DNA of 64,000 nt from Paracnuella aquatica (GTDB taxonomy: Bacteria > Bacteroidota > Bacteroidia > Chitinophagales > Chitinophagaceae), in NCBI RefSeq assembly GCF_003332885.2, contig NZ_QOWJ01000001.1, forward strand, positions 992,001 through 1,056,000. The letters are read 5' to 3'. This document shows positions 35,706 through 44,124 of the stretch, piece after piece. How positions within the stretch are numbered: position 1 is the first letter of the stretch; each line of letters begins with the position of its first letter. Position numbers and translations under genes: made by a program. The notes under the pieces are model-generated. The model did no database searches. It was not told the DNA's origin and worked only from the letters and a program-made list of their open reading frames with translations.

Positions 35706-37301
35706 ATGGAACGATTGCTTAACGAACGGAACGAAAGATTGCAACAAATCTATTTGGGCGGCGGTGCCAAGGCCATTGCTAAACAAAAAGAGAAAGGAAA
35801 ACTAACACCCCGCGAACGCATTCAATACCTGATTGATGGGGGCACCAGCCTGCTGGAACTGGGCGCATTTGCCGGTTACGGCATGTATTCCGAGCATGGC
35901 GGATGCCCAGCTGGTGGCACGGTTGCGGGCCTCGGTTATATCAGCGGCCGCCAATGCATGATTGTAGCCAACGACCAAACCGTAAAAGCCGGCGCATGGT
36001 TTCCCATCACCGGGAAGAAAAATTTGCGCATGCAGGAAATTGCTTTGCAAAACAACCTGCCGATCATTTACCTCGTGGATAGCGCCGGTGTATACCTGCC
36101 CATGCAGGATGAAATTTTCCCCGACAAAGAACATTTTGGCCGCATGTTTTACAACAATGCCCGCATGAGTGCAGAAGGCATTGTGCAGATTGCTGCCGTA
36201 ATGGGCGCCTGTGTGGCCGGTGGCGCTTACCTGCCCATCATGAGCGATGAAACCCTGATGGTTGAAGGTGAAGGCTCTATTTTTTTAGCCGGACCGTATT
36301 TAGTAAAAGCCGCCATTGGTGAGGACATTGACGCGGAAACACTTGGCGGAGCAGCAACCCACACTTCCATTTCAGGCATTGCCGATTATAAATTTGAAAG
36401 CGAAGAAGCCTGCCTCGATGCCATTAAAAAAATTGTAGGCAAAATTGGCGACAAGCCGAAAGCAGGCTTTGACCGTATTGATGCCATTGCACCCAAATTT
36501 GATACAGCACAACTGCAACACCAACTGCCGCAGGATGCATCCAAACCCTACGACATGGTGCAATTGCTGGAGCACATTGTGGACGAAGGTTCGCTGATGC
36601 AGTTTAAAGAAGACTATGGTAAAACCATCATTTGCGGTTATGCCCGCATTGAAGGATGGGCCGTGGGCATCGTAGCCAACCAGCGCAAGATGGTAAAAAG
36701 CAAAAAGGGCGAAATGCAGATGGGTGGCGTTATCTACAACGACAGTGCCGACAAGGCTGCACGATTTATACTCAATTGCAACCAGAAAAAAATACCGCTT
36801 GTTTTTATACAGGATGTTACGGGCTTTATGGTGGGCAGCCGCAGCGAGCATTCGGGCATCATTAAAGACGGCGCCAAGCTGGTGAATGCAGTGGCGAATT
36901 CTGTTGTGCCTAAGATCACCATTATTGTGGGCAACAGCTACGGTGCGGGCAACTACGCCATGTGCGGCAAGGCCTACGATCCGCGTTTTATTTATGCATG
37001 GCCTTCGGCAAAAATTGCAGTGATGGGCGGCGAGCAGGCCGCTAAAACTTTGCTGCAAATACAGGTTGCTGGCCTTAAAGCAAAAGGACAGGAAATTACA
37101 CCGGAAGCAGAAGCTTCATTGCTGCATAAAATCAAAAGCCGCTACGAAGAACAAACAACACCTTATTACGCCGCTGCAAGGTTGTGGGTGGATGAGATCA
37201 TTGACCCCGCACAAACAAGGCATGTGATTGCAGCGGGCATTGAAGCAGCGAATCATAACCTAAAGATGGAAGCGTTTCGGACGGGTGTGTTTCAAGTGTA
37301 A
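35706..37301 (+). CDS. Biotin-dependent acyl-CoA carboxylase, carboxyltransferase (beta) subunit
   Basis: 531 residues with two crotonase-like carboxyltransferase halves. Visible blocks are KGKLTPRERIQYLIDGG, IIYLVDSAGVYLPMQDEIFPDKEHFGRMFYNNARMS (acyl-CoA/biotin region with the oxyanion glycine), MGACVAGGAYLPIMSDE, and in the second half IPLVFIQDVTGFMVGSRSE and VGNSYGAGNYAMCGKAYDPRFIYAWPSAKIAVMGGEQAA. The last block is closest to methylcrotonyl-CoA carboxylase beta subunits as I remember them; propionyl-CoA carboxylase is the main alternative. No biotin carboxylase or biotin carrier gene adjoins, so the alpha subunit must be elsewhere. It is divergent from bphO with an 86-bp gap. Confidence 0.9.
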   Translation: MERLLNERNERLQQIYLGGGAKAIAKQKEKGKLTPRERIQYLIDGGTSLLELGAFAGYGMYSEHGGCPAGGTVAGLGYISGRQCMIVANDQTVKAGAWFPITGKKNLRMQEIALQNNLPIIYLVDSAGVYLPMQDEIFPDKEHFGRMFYNNARMSAEGIVQIAAVMGACVAGGAYLPIMSDETLMVEGEGSIFLAGPYLVKAAIGEDIDAETLGGAATHTSISGIADYKFESEEACLDAIKKIVGKIGDKPKAGFDRIDAIAPKFDTAQLQHQLPQDASKPYDMVQLLEHIVDEGSLMQFKEDYGKTIICGYARIEGWAVGIVANQRKMVKSKKGEMQMGGVIYNDSADKAARFILNCNQKKIPLVFIQDVTGFMVGSRSEHSGIIKDGAKLVNAVANSVVPKITIIVGNSYGAGNYAMCGKAYDPRFIYAWPSAKIAVMGGEQAAKTLLQIQVAGLKAKGQEITPEAEASLLHKIKSRYEEQTTPYYAAARLWVDEIIDPAQTRHVIAAGIEAANHNLKMEAFRTGVFQV

Positions 37302-37390
37302 TCGCGGATTGTGGGATTGGCGAAATGGACAGGAGTGGGTGGTCGATGGGATTAGGTTCCTGTTTATTTTTTTACGAAGCATCGTTGCAC

Positions 37391-37479
37391 TTGTCATCCT
37401 GAGCGCAGCGAAGGATCCCAGCTTTGCAAAAAGTACGATAATGCAATGTTGAGATCCTTCGCTGCGCTCAGGATGACAA
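37391..37479. repeat. Long perfect inverted repeat between carboxyltransferase gene and rnhA
   Basis: 27-bp arms without mismatch (37391-37417 and 37453-37479; left arm starts TTGTCATCCTGAGCGCAGCG), 35-bp spacer. This sequence type is common in intergenic DNA of many bacteria. It is the main content of the 325-bp gap 37302-37626, which has no gene. Confidence 0.85.
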
Positions 37480-37613
37480 CACAAGTAGACTACACAATAC
37501 CAAAGAATACATATCGAACTAAATCGTCCAACTGCTCGCCTGCTCTATCAAGTTCAAATGAATAGCCCAAAATTTAAATCCGGTTAATCCCGTCAATCCG
37601 TTTATCCGCGGTT

Positions 37614-37621
37614 TACCTTTG
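37614..37621 (+). promoter_or_regulatory. -7 promoter element immediately before rnhA
   Basis: TACCTTTG matches TAnnTTTG exactly and ends 5 bp before the rnhA ATG. If it is used, the transcript would be leaderless or nearly so. Confidence 0.4.
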
Positions 37622-37626
37622 GCCGC

Positions 37627-38088
37627 ATGGAAATAGTGATGTACACCGATGGCTCATCGCGGGGAAACCCCGGCCCGGGCGGTTATGGCGTAATATTGAT
37701 GGCTGGCGATAAACGCAAAGAATTGTCGGGTGGCTTTCGCAAAACCACCAACAACCGCATGGAACTGCTAGCGGTGATCATTGGATTGGAAGCATTAAAA
37801 AAGCCCAACATGCAGGTAACGGTTTACTCCGATAGCCAGTACGTGGTAAAAGCAGTAAAAGAAGGTTGGTTAAAAAAATGGATCGCGACCAATTTTGCCG
37901 GCGGCAAAAAAAATCCTGATCTGTGGCTGCGCTATCACCAAGTATCGCTGCAGCACCAGGTAAAATTTGTGTGGGTAAAAGGACATGCCGATAACCCGTT
38001 TAACAACCGTTGCGACGTGCTGGCCACTACCGCGGCCGATGGCAAACATCTGTTAGTTGATGAAGGTTATGAACAAGGTGCGGGATAA
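37627..38088 (+). CDS. rnhA: Ribonuclease HI
   Basis: A 153-residue enzyme cutting the RNA strand of RNA-DNA hybrids. The catalytic acidic residues are in place: D in MYTDGSSRGNPGPGGYGV, E in NNRMELLAVIIGLEAL, D in VYSDSQYVVKAV and D in the final NRCDVLATTAA. The substrate-handle region GWLKKWIATNFAGGKKNPDLWLRY and VKFVWVKGHADNPFNNR are typical of the E. coli type. Length is normal. The gene stands alone with a strong terminator downstream. Confidence 0.95.
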   Translation: MEIVMYTDGSSRGNPGPGGYGVILMAGDKRKELSGGFRKTTNNRMELLAVIIGLEALKKPNMQVTVYSDSQYVVKAVKEGWLKKWIATNFAGGKKNPDLWLRYHQVSLQHQVKFVWVKGHADNPFNNRCDVLATTAADGKHLLVDEGYEQGAG

Positions 38089-38187
38089 AGTTTTTTAAAA
38101 CACAGCGACACGAAGAAGCAAAGCAGCACAAAGATGAAAGCAGTCACATTTTAATCATTCAACTTTTGGTTTGTGCAGTATTGATAA

Positions 38188-38220
38188 AAAAAAGACGCCC
38201 CGAAATGGAGCGTCTTTTTT
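38188..38220. terminator. Bidirectional terminator between rnhA and the DUF6580-like gene
   Basis: GACGC (38194-38198) pairs with GCGTC (38210-38214), extended by CC/GG after one mismatch and by flanking A and T runs on both sides. It lies between two converging genes. Confidence 0.8.
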
Positions 38221-38237
38221 AATTGATTGCAAATAAC

Positions 38238-38834
38238 TTAAGCCAGTTCGTGCCTCGGTGCAGCCCAAAATTTTTGCACCAGTGCAAATGCACCAAATAA
38301 CAAAGTGCAGAAGAACAGATCGCCAAGGAACAAGTTACCGTAAAAGCCCTGGAACAGGCCATAGTCGCGGTAAAAAAGGAGGCCGTCGTTGTAGGTCAGC
38401 ATCAGGCCTTCGAGTGTTTTGGGGTGGTGATAGCCACCGCCACCAAGCCATACAGTAAAGTTGGACACGATGAAAAACAGGAGCGATCCGCTGATCGAAA
38501 ACGATGCTACGTTTTTCACGTTTACGCGGCGCATGGCAAAACCAAACACGGTAAGCCCTGCAAACAACAGGTAGTTGATCCACTGGCCGCCGTAAAATCC
38601 TTTGATTTCCGAAAGGCCGTTGATGTACAATACCTGGTACAGCAAATCAGAAGCAAACATCGATGCCAGCGGCAGAATGAATGCAAGCTTTTTATTGCGG
38701 ATTATGGCACCGCCAAAAAGCGCCATCGCTATTTGCGGCGCAAAGCCGTACGGCCGCCCGTCCCATGCACGGTACAGCGCCGACACCAGAACCAACAATA
38801 TTACAGCCACCAAAAAAGAACGGTTATTTTTCAT
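38238..38834 (-). CDS. DUF6580-like multi-pass membrane protein
   Basis: 198 residues with about five hydrophobic helices. The segment YGFAPQIAMALFGGAIIRNKKLAFILPLASMFASDLLYQ matches the pattern of a Bacteroidota/Planctomycetes membrane family (PxxAxALFxGAxxxxxxxAxxxPLxAMxxSD). A second conserved-looking stretch is FYGGQWINYLLFAGLTVFGF. A role in uptake of a vitamin-like substrate (ECF S-component-like topology) is conceivable but not shown. It lies 68 bp upstream of manA's stop side on the same strand. Confidence 0.7.
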   Translation of the reverse strand: MKNNRSFLVAVILLVLVSALYRAWDGRPYGFAPQIAMALFGGAIIRNKKLAFILPLASMFASDLLYQVLYINGLSEIKGFYGGQWINYLLFAGLTVFGFAMRRVNVKNVASFSISGSLLFFIVSNFTVWLGGGGYHHPKTLEGLMLTYNDGLLFYRDYGLFQGFYGNLFLGDLFFCTLLFGAFALVQKFWAAPRHELA

Positions 38835-38902
38835 GTGTATTTTTTCTTATTCGTTTGTTATAAGCAAGCCATCAGCACAAAGTGCGGCCAAAAATAATAA
38901 GA

Positions 38903-40132
38903 TTACTGTTTTGCGGCCCCTTGAATTTTTCCGGTAGCTGCTCGAAACACATCTGCCGGTTGTAACGGAGTCAGGCTGCAGGCGGTTCCGGCCGTTACCA
39001 GTGCAGCTTCGCCGCGTTGCAGTTCCAGCTCCTGGCCGTTGCCGCTCAGGCGTACGGCGCCATCGGTCACCAGCACTATTTCGGCACCGGATGCGGTGAA
39101 ATGGGCCGGCCCTTCCTCCAGCCGGTATTGGTACAGCGCAAACTCAGGCGCCGGCACGGTAAAACTTAACTCCTCCTGCACCTGCGCATGGGCGCCCAAC
39201 ACGGTGGGCACTGTTGCTTCAAACCGCACATGCTTCAGAAGTTCCGCCACATCAATATGCTTATCGGTTAGGCCGGCACGCAGCACGTTATCGGAGTTAG
39301 CCATGATCTCCACGTTCTGGCCTTCGAGGTAAGCATGTGGCATTTGCGCCGGCTGGTACACCCCTTCGCCCCTTTTCAGGTGCAGCAGGTTGAACAGGTA
39401 GATTGAAAAAATGCCGCGGTCGTACTGGCCGTTTTTGCAAAACGTATCAGCAGCACGGGCCGCCCAAAAATCTTCAGAGCTTTTTGGCAATTCGCCGTTT
39501 TGATACAACGGCAAAATGCGGTCGATGATGGGTGCCAGCAAACTGTTCACTTCGTCTTGTGGCATCGTCATCACCAGTCGATACAGGGCTTCATAACCGC
39601 CCTGTTCAAATGCCCCCATCAAAAAATCAAATTCCGGTATAGTAGCCAAACATTCCTTCAAGGCTGTCTCCGGCTTAAAGCCATGCAGCAACCAAAAATC
39701 GGAAAGCGCCACCATGAGCTCCGGCTTGTGGTTGTCATCTTTATAATTACGGTTTGGTGCATTCACGGCTATGCCTAACCGATTTTCGGCTTCAAATCCT
39801 ACAGCCGCCGAGGCCTTATCGGGATGCACTTGTATGGACAGCATTTGCCGCACATCCAGCACTTTAAGCAGGTAGGGCATTTTGCCAAAATGCCCCGCCA
39901 CAGCAGTTCCCAAAATCGCTTCCGGCGCAGCGGCGATGGCCTGGTGCAATGCTTGCGGACCATTGGGCAACACTACCAATGCCGGATGATTGGGGTGTGC
40001 ACCCAGCCAGTACTCGGCCCAGGGCCGCCCGTCTTGCTGTTGATTTAATAATTGGGGTAAAAACTGAAACCCGCCCCATGTGTAATGTTGCACTGCGCCT
40101 TTAAGCCGGAAAATGCCTTGAACTACTGACAT
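38903..40132 (-). CDS. manA: Mannose-6-phosphate isomerase, class I
   Basis: A 409-residue zinc enzyme interconverting mannose-6-P and fructose-6-P. Family blocks are AVQHYTWGGFQFLPQLL near the N-terminus, WAEYWLGAHPNHPA, LPYLLKVLDVRQMLSIQVHPDKASA (Gln-x-His zinc ligands), DDNHKPELMVALSDFWLLHGFK (Glu ligand) and GEGVYQPAQMPHAYLEGQNVEIMANSDNVLRAGLTDKHID (last His ligand and substrate arginine). The length and C-terminal cupin part are normal. The yraN gene is divergent, 32 bp away. Confidence 0.95.
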   Translation of the reverse strand: MSVVQGIFRLKGAVQHYTWGGFQFLPQLLNQQQDGRPWAEYWLGAHPNHPALVVLPNGPQALHQAIAAAPEAILGTAVAGHFGKMPYLLKVLDVRQMLSIQVHPDKASAAVGFEAENRLGIAVNAPNRNYKDDNHKPELMVALSDFWLLHGFKPETALKECLATIPEFDFLMGAFEQGGYEALYRLVMTMPQDEVNSLLAPIIDRILPLYQNGELPKSSEDFWAARAADTFCKNGQYDRGIFSIYLFNLLHLKRGEGVYQPAQMPHAYLEGQNVEIMANSDNVLRAGLTDKHIDVAELLKHVRFEATVPTVLGAHAQVQEELSFTVPAPEFALYQYRLEEGPAHFTASGAEIVLVTDGAVRLSGNGQELELQRGEAALVTAGTACSLTPLQPADVFRAATGKIQGAAKQ

Positions 40133-40164
40133 TCAATGTGTATTTTGGGGTTTAAAGATAGGCA

Positions 40165-40521
40165 ATGGCGCTTCACAATCAGCTGGGTAAAGAAGGCGAA
40201 CAGTTGGCGGCCAACTACCTTTTGCAACACGGTTTTGCCATCACGCACCGCAATTGGCGCCATGGACAATGGGAAATCGACATCATTGCCATGCGGCACG
40301 GCGTGTTGCATTTTGTGGAAGTAAAATATAGAACGGGCAATAAATACGGCCATCCCGAGCAAAGCGTAACCAAACAAAAATTCCGCTTTCTGCAGCGGGC
40401 CGCGGAACAATACCTGTACCTCAACCCGCAGTTTAAAAAAATCAGGTTTGATGTTTTATCCGTCACTACTGTGCCTGGTGCTGCCCCTGAATTTTTCTTT
40501 ATTGAAGATGTTTACTTCTAA
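40165..40521 (+). CDS. yraN: YraN-family (UPF0102) endonuclease-like protein
   Basis: A 118-residue protein of the UPF0102 family, with a Holliday-junction-resolvase-like nuclease fold. The start LGKEGEQLAANYLLQHGFAITHRNWR is the family hallmark. The nuclease core is IDIIAMRHGVLHFVEVKYR (E-x-D-x-n-ExK form, here WEIDII and FVEVKYR), and the end QFKKIRFDVLSV is also conserved. Biological role is unproven for the family. Confidence 0.92.
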   Translation: MALHNQLGKEGEQLAANYLLQHGFAITHRNWRHGQWEIDIIAMRHGVLHFVEVKYRTGNKYGHPEQSVTKQKFRFLQRAAEQYLYLNPQFKKIRFDVLSVTTVPGAAPEFFFIEDVYF

Positions 40522-40693
40522 TCGGCCGGTGCAGCAAATCCGCAGTTATTTTAAATTGGTTTAATCAAACTAGAAGGAATCGTTTACCCAAATGTGTCGT
40601 TTTTGAATTACCTCGATAAACGATCACGATACAAATACCCGCATCATCATCGCCAGCGCTCATTCCTTATCTTCGTGGCCTTAATATTTAACC

Positions 40694-41347
40694 ATGCGCA
40701 TCCTGTTTTTTTCCCTTGCCCTGGCAGCTTTTGCCGTGGGTTGCTCCAACGACGACAGTTCGGCTACAGCCACCCAAACCTTTTGCGACACCACCTGCAA
40801 CACCGATACCTTCCGTTTTGAGGGGACGCATAAATTGAAACCTGTCGTAACCATTTCGCCAAAAAATTGCACCGGCGATACGCTTACTTGGACACACAAT
40901 GGGCTGGAAGCAGGCCGGCAAATGCACCTGGGCACCATGCTGGAAAACCTGGTGCGCCTGAATAATTCGGCCATCGATTGCTACATTCATGAAGACAAAT
41001 ACGCCTGGTTGTCGTTCAACGATTGCAACACCGGCCGCGGGTATTTGATGAAGCTGCCGTTTGATAAAAAAGACGCAGTAAAAAACTTTAAAAGCGCCAT
41101 CAATTCGTTTGATAAAAAATTTGTGGTGCCGCAGGACCTGCGGGCTTATGCCGACTACAGCAACATCTACGTAGTGGACATTGCAAAAGACACAACGGAG
41201 CGCATGACCTTTAAAGAAGAATACAAGATAAATTGGAACGACATTCACAGCACCATCGACTCTGTGAATATCAGCCGCAACCGCATTTTTGTACAACTCA
41301 TTAAAGACGGCAAACCCGTGCAGATAGAAAAAGCAATCAGTTTGTAG
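40694..41347 (+). CDS. Hypothetical lipoprotein
   Basis: 217 residues. The N-terminus MRILFFSLALAAFAVGCSNDDSS has a lipobox (AVGC) and so predicts a lipid-anchored protein. After a Ser/Thr/Asp-rich linker the mature part holds several Cys (C-DTTC, C at NCTGDT, IDCYIHED, NDCNTGRGY) that could form disulphides. No known domain was recognised. The region DRT-like phrase YAWLSFNDCNTGRGYLMKLPF resembles solenoid-free hypothetical proteins of Bacteroidota only. It lies upstream of xerD, separated by an inverted repeat, and no function is suggested. Confidence 0.7.
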   Translation: MRILFFSLALAAFAVGCSNDDSSATATQTFCDTTCNTDTFRFEGTHKLKPVVTISPKNCTGDTLTWTHNGLEAGRQMHLGTMLENLVRLNNSAIDCYIHEDKYAWLSFNDCNTGRGYLMKLPFDKKDAVKNFKSAINSFDKKFVVPQDLRAYADYSNIYVVDIAKDTTERMTFKEEYKINWNDIHSTIDSVNISRNRIFVQLIKDGKPVQIEKAISL

Positions 41348-41357
41348 TATTTAATTC

Positions 41358-41425
41358 GTGGTTTGTAGTTGGTGGGCGCATTATATTTTTACAAACAAGA
41401 CCGACCTGCTCCAACTACAAACCAC
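41358..41425. repeat. Perfect inverted repeat before xerD
   Basis: 15-bp arms GTGGTTTGTAGTTGG (41358-41372) and its complement (41411-41425) around a 38-bp spacer; the same word recurs in part on either side (TTTGTAGT near 41341, AAACTACAAAC near 41427). A typical wordy intergenic repeat. Confidence 0.7.
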
Positions 41426-41451
41426 AAACTACAAACTAAAAATCTTCAGTG

Positions 41452-42351
41452 ATGTGGGAGCCCTATAAAAACGGTTTCAAAGCATACCTGCAACTGGAGC
41501 GGTCGCTCTCCGATAACTCGGTGCAGGCATACCTTGCCGACCTGGATAAACTCACCGCTTTTTTTGTAACGCAAGGTTGGGCAAAAAGCCCTGCCGATGT
41601 TGCCCTACCCGACTTGCAGGCATTTATTAAATGGGTGGCCGAACTGGGCATGACCCAAAGCACGCAGGCCCGTATTATTTCGGGCATCCGCACATTTTAC
41701 CGCTATTGTTTGCTGGAAAATATTTGCACCGCCGACCCCACTGCATTGCTTGAAGCGCCTAAGCTGCTGCGCAAACTGCCAGATGTTTTATCCTACAACG
41801 AAATCGAAAGCCTGATCAACGCCATCGACCTGAGCACACCCGAAGGTACCCGCAACAAGGCCATTTTGGAAACGCTGTACAGTTGCGGCCTGCGGGTAAG
41901 CGAAATCGTGAACCTGCGCATTTCGCAGTTGCACCTGGCCGAGGAATTTATTACTGTAATTGGTAAAGGCAACAAGGAACGGCTGGTGCCCATTGGCGAC
42001 AGCGCCACCAAATACATCGGTATTTATTACAGCGAAGTACGCAAAAAAGGGCCGGTGCAAAAAGGCGAAGAAGATATCCTGTTCCTCAACCGCCGGGGCA
42101 AACGCCTGACCCGTGTGATGATATTTTTAATCATTAAAGAGCTGGCAAAAAAGGCAGGCATCGACAAAAGAATTTCTCCACACACTTTTCGTCATTCGTT
42201 TGCTACGCACCTCGTTGAAGGTGGCGCCGACCTGCGGGCCGTGCAGGAAATGCTGGGCCACGAAAGCATTACCACCACCGAAATTTATACCCACCTCGAC
42301 CGCGACTTTTTACGCACCACGCTGCACCAGTTTCATCCGGCGTTCAAGTAG
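41452..42351 (+). CDS. xerD: Tyrosine recombinase XerD-like
   Basis: 299 residues. The N-terminal SAM-like DNA-binding part (FKAYLQLERSLSDNSVQAYLADLDKL) precedes the catalytic domain with the full active-site set: Arg in LYSCGLRVSEIVNL, Lys in GKGNKERLVPI, HTFRHSFATHLVEGGADLRAVQEMLGHESITTTEIYTH (His-x-x-Arg, His, nucleophile Tyr). It resolves chromosome dimers at dif, probably as XerD. No dif site was recognised nearby. The ATG at 41452 is used; a GTG lies one codon earlier. It is a housekeeping gene rather than an integrase: no element boundaries were found. Confidence 0.92.
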   Translation: MWEPYKNGFKAYLQLERSLSDNSVQAYLADLDKLTAFFVTQGWAKSPADVALPDLQAFIKWVAELGMTQSTQARIISGIRTFYRYCLLENICTADPTALLEAPKLLRKLPDVLSYNEIESLINAIDLSTPEGTRNKAILETLYSCGLRVSEIVNLRISQLHLAEEFITVIGKGNKERLVPIGDSATKYIGIYYSEVRKKGPVQKGEEDILFLNRRGKRLTRVMIFLIIKELAKKAGIDKRISPHTFRHSFATHLVEGGADLRAVQEMLGHESITTTEIYTHLDRDFLRTTLHQFHPAFK

Positions 42352-42418
42352 ATGGCACTTGGTAGTTGATAGTTGGTAGACTTAATAGAAGCTAATAGAG
42401 GCTGTGTCTTTCCAGCAG

Positions 42419-42865
42419 TTAGTAACTGTTATTCCATTCCGGCAGCTTATCTAGTTCTACTAATCCGTTTTCCGTTTTTTGCCATGCTCTTGTTTGGGTG
42501 CCGTTGGTGATGACAATAAAAGAAACGGGCAGGACCATATTGTACCGCAGCGCCTGCTCCAATACGGCGGCACTCAGCGCCACGGACGATGCTTTACATT
42601 CTACCAGCATCCACGGCTCATGGGTATTGTTGTACACCAGCACATCGAAGCGTTTTTTCAGGCCGTTTAGTACAAGTTCCTTTTCCAATGCAATCAGGGC
42701 AGTGGGGTACTGTAGCAACTCCACCAGGTATTGCACAAAATTTTGCCGCACCCACTCCTCCGGCGTCAGTAGCAGCCAGCTCCGGCGCAGCCCATCGAAG
42801 ACGTATTTTTTGGCCCCATCCTCCTTGATCCTGAAGTCCGGCGCCGGGTAATCCACCACAATCAT
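42419..42865 (-). CDS. HsdR N-terminal-domain protein (stand-alone, PD-(D/E)xK-like)
   Basis: 148 residues with the nuclease-fold core of type I restriction HsdR N-termini: RFDVLVYNNTHEPWMLVECKAS gives the Asp and E-x-K residues (VDVLVY...LVECKA). It starts with PAPDFRIKEDGAKKYVFDGLRRSWLLLTPEEWVRQNFVQYL. There is no helicase part and no hsdM/hsdS gene nearby, so it is not a restriction system. Such stand-alone proteins are frequent in Bacteroidota next to housekeeping genes. It is divergent from the AMP nucleosidase gene with a 49-bp gap. Confidence 0.88.
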   Translation of the reverse strand: MIVVDYPAPDFRIKEDGAKKYVFDGLRRSWLLLTPEEWVRQNFVQYLVELLQYPTALIALEKELVLNGLKKRFDVLVYNNTHEPWMLVECKASSVALSAAVLEQALRYNMVLPVSFIVITNGTQTRAWQKTENGLVELDKLPEWNNSY

Positions 42866-42914
42866 GCACCAAAGATGCAGGCATCAGCGCAATTCTGCTA
42901 AATTCGTCCGGGAT

Positions 42915-43685
42915 ATGAAGACAAAAGAAGACATCGTACAAAACTGGTTGCCCCGGTACACCGGCCAGCAACTCGACCAATTCGGCAAATACATTTTGCT
43001 GACCAATTTTAGCAACTACGTAAAACTGTTTGCCGACTGGCACGGCGTGGAAGTGGTGGGCTGGGAAAAGCCCATGCAATGCGCCACGGCTAATGGCATC
43101 ACCATCATCAACTTTGGCATGGGTAGCCCCACTGCCGCCACGGTGATGGATTTGCTCTCCGCCATTAGCCCTGAAGCGGTGCTGTTTTTAGGCAAATGCG
43201 GCGGGCTGAAAAAACGCAACAAACTGGGCGATCTTATCTTACCCATTGCGGCCATCCGCGGCGAGGGAACATCCGACGATTATTTCCCCGAAGAAATTCC
43301 GGCGCTGCCTGCATTTGCCCTGCAAAAAGCCATTTCCACCACCATTCGTGATTATGAAGTGGACTACTGGACCGGAACTGTGTACACCACCAACCGCCGC
43401 GTGTGGGAGCATGATGAAGAGTTCAAGCAATACCTGAAACGCGTCCGGGCTTATGCCATCGACATGGAAACGGCTACCATTTTTATGGTGGGTTTTGCCA
43501 ATAAAATACCCACTGGTGCACTGCTACTGGTAAGCGACCAGCCGATGACACCCGAAGGGGTGAAAACGGAGGAAAGTGACCGTAAGGTTACCGAGCAATA
43601 CGTTGAGCGCCATCTGCGCATCGGCATCGATTCGCTGAAGCAACTGATCAACGGCGGACTAACGGTAAGGCACCTGCGCTTTTAG
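42915..43685 (+). CDS. amn: AMP nucleosidase (phosphorylase superfamily)
   Basis: A 256-residue enzyme of the short Bacteroidota type, splitting AMP to adenine and ribose-5-phosphate. Nucleoside-phosphorylase fold signatures are INFGMGSPTAATVMDLL (phosphate/ribose glycine loop), AVLFLGKCGGLKK, RGEGTSDDYFPEEIPALPAF and AYAIDMETATIFMVGF (the D-x-E-x-A substrate motif). VSDQPMTPEGVKTEESDRKV follows. The ATG at 42915 is preferred to an upstream frame start inside the divergent promoter gap. No regulatory element was seen. Confidence 0.9.
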   Translation: MKTKEDIVQNWLPRYTGQQLDQFGKYILLTNFSNYVKLFADWHGVEVVGWEKPMQCATANGITIINFGMGSPTAATVMDLLSAISPEAVLFLGKCGGLKKRNKLGDLILPIAAIRGEGTSDDYFPEEIPALPAFALQKAISTTIRDYEVDYWTGTVYTTNRRVWEHDEEFKQYLKRVRAYAIDMETATIFMVGFANKIPTGALLLVSDQPMTPEGVKTEESDRKVTEQYVERHLRIGIDSLKQLINGGLTVRHLRF

Positions 43686-43722
43686 TAAGTCCTTTTATTT
43701 TTTAGAAAAAGAACTTGACCGT

Positions 43723-44106
43723 ATGATGAAGATATTCCTGGCGGCTGCTATGTTGGTTTCGGTGGCAGCCACTACAAAAACATGTGGCAAGCAAAATGCA
43801 GCCACCTGCTTTAAAGGCAGGCTGGAAGTGAAAGGCATTTGCTCAAATTATACCATTAAGGTGATGGATGCGGGTGGACTGGCCTGGACTGAAGCATCCT
43901 GGACGGACGAAACAACCGGTAAAAAATATACCGATGTTTTTAAACTGGCCAATCCCTGCCAGTTTCCCGAAAGTATCAAGGAGGGTGACGAATTTTATTT
44001 TACGCTGGATACCGGTAAATTGGAAAACTGCACCGTTTGTATGGCATTTTACCCAACGCCACAAAAGGCTGCGGCCATCAAAGTGCAGCCACAACCCTGT
44101 CCATAA
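43723..44106 (+). CDS. Hypothetical secreted protein
   Basis: 127 residues (126 if the second Met is used). A short signal peptide (MMKIFLAAAMLVSVAATTKTC) is followed by a small mature protein with Cys pairs (TCGKQNAATC, GICSNY, NPCQFP, NCTVC, QPCP). The first Cys follows ATTKT, so a lipobox is not clear. No domain was recognised. It ends 18 bp before a TTG-started ABC transporter gene, so it could be co-transcribed with it. Confidence 0.65.
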   Translation: MMKIFLAAAMLVSVAATTKTCGKQNAATCFKGRLEVKGICSNYTIKVMDAGGLAWTEASWTDETTGKKYTDVFKLANPCQFPESIKEGDEFYFTLDTGKLENCTVCMAFYPTPQKAAAIKVQPQPCP

Positions 44107-44124
44107 AACCACTATACGAGCACA

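Noticed and set aside
41452-42865. xerD next to an HsdR-N protein as a mobile or restriction island
   Set aside because: The recombinase is of the housekeeping XerD type. No hsdM, hsdS, helicase, att repeats or phage genes are present.
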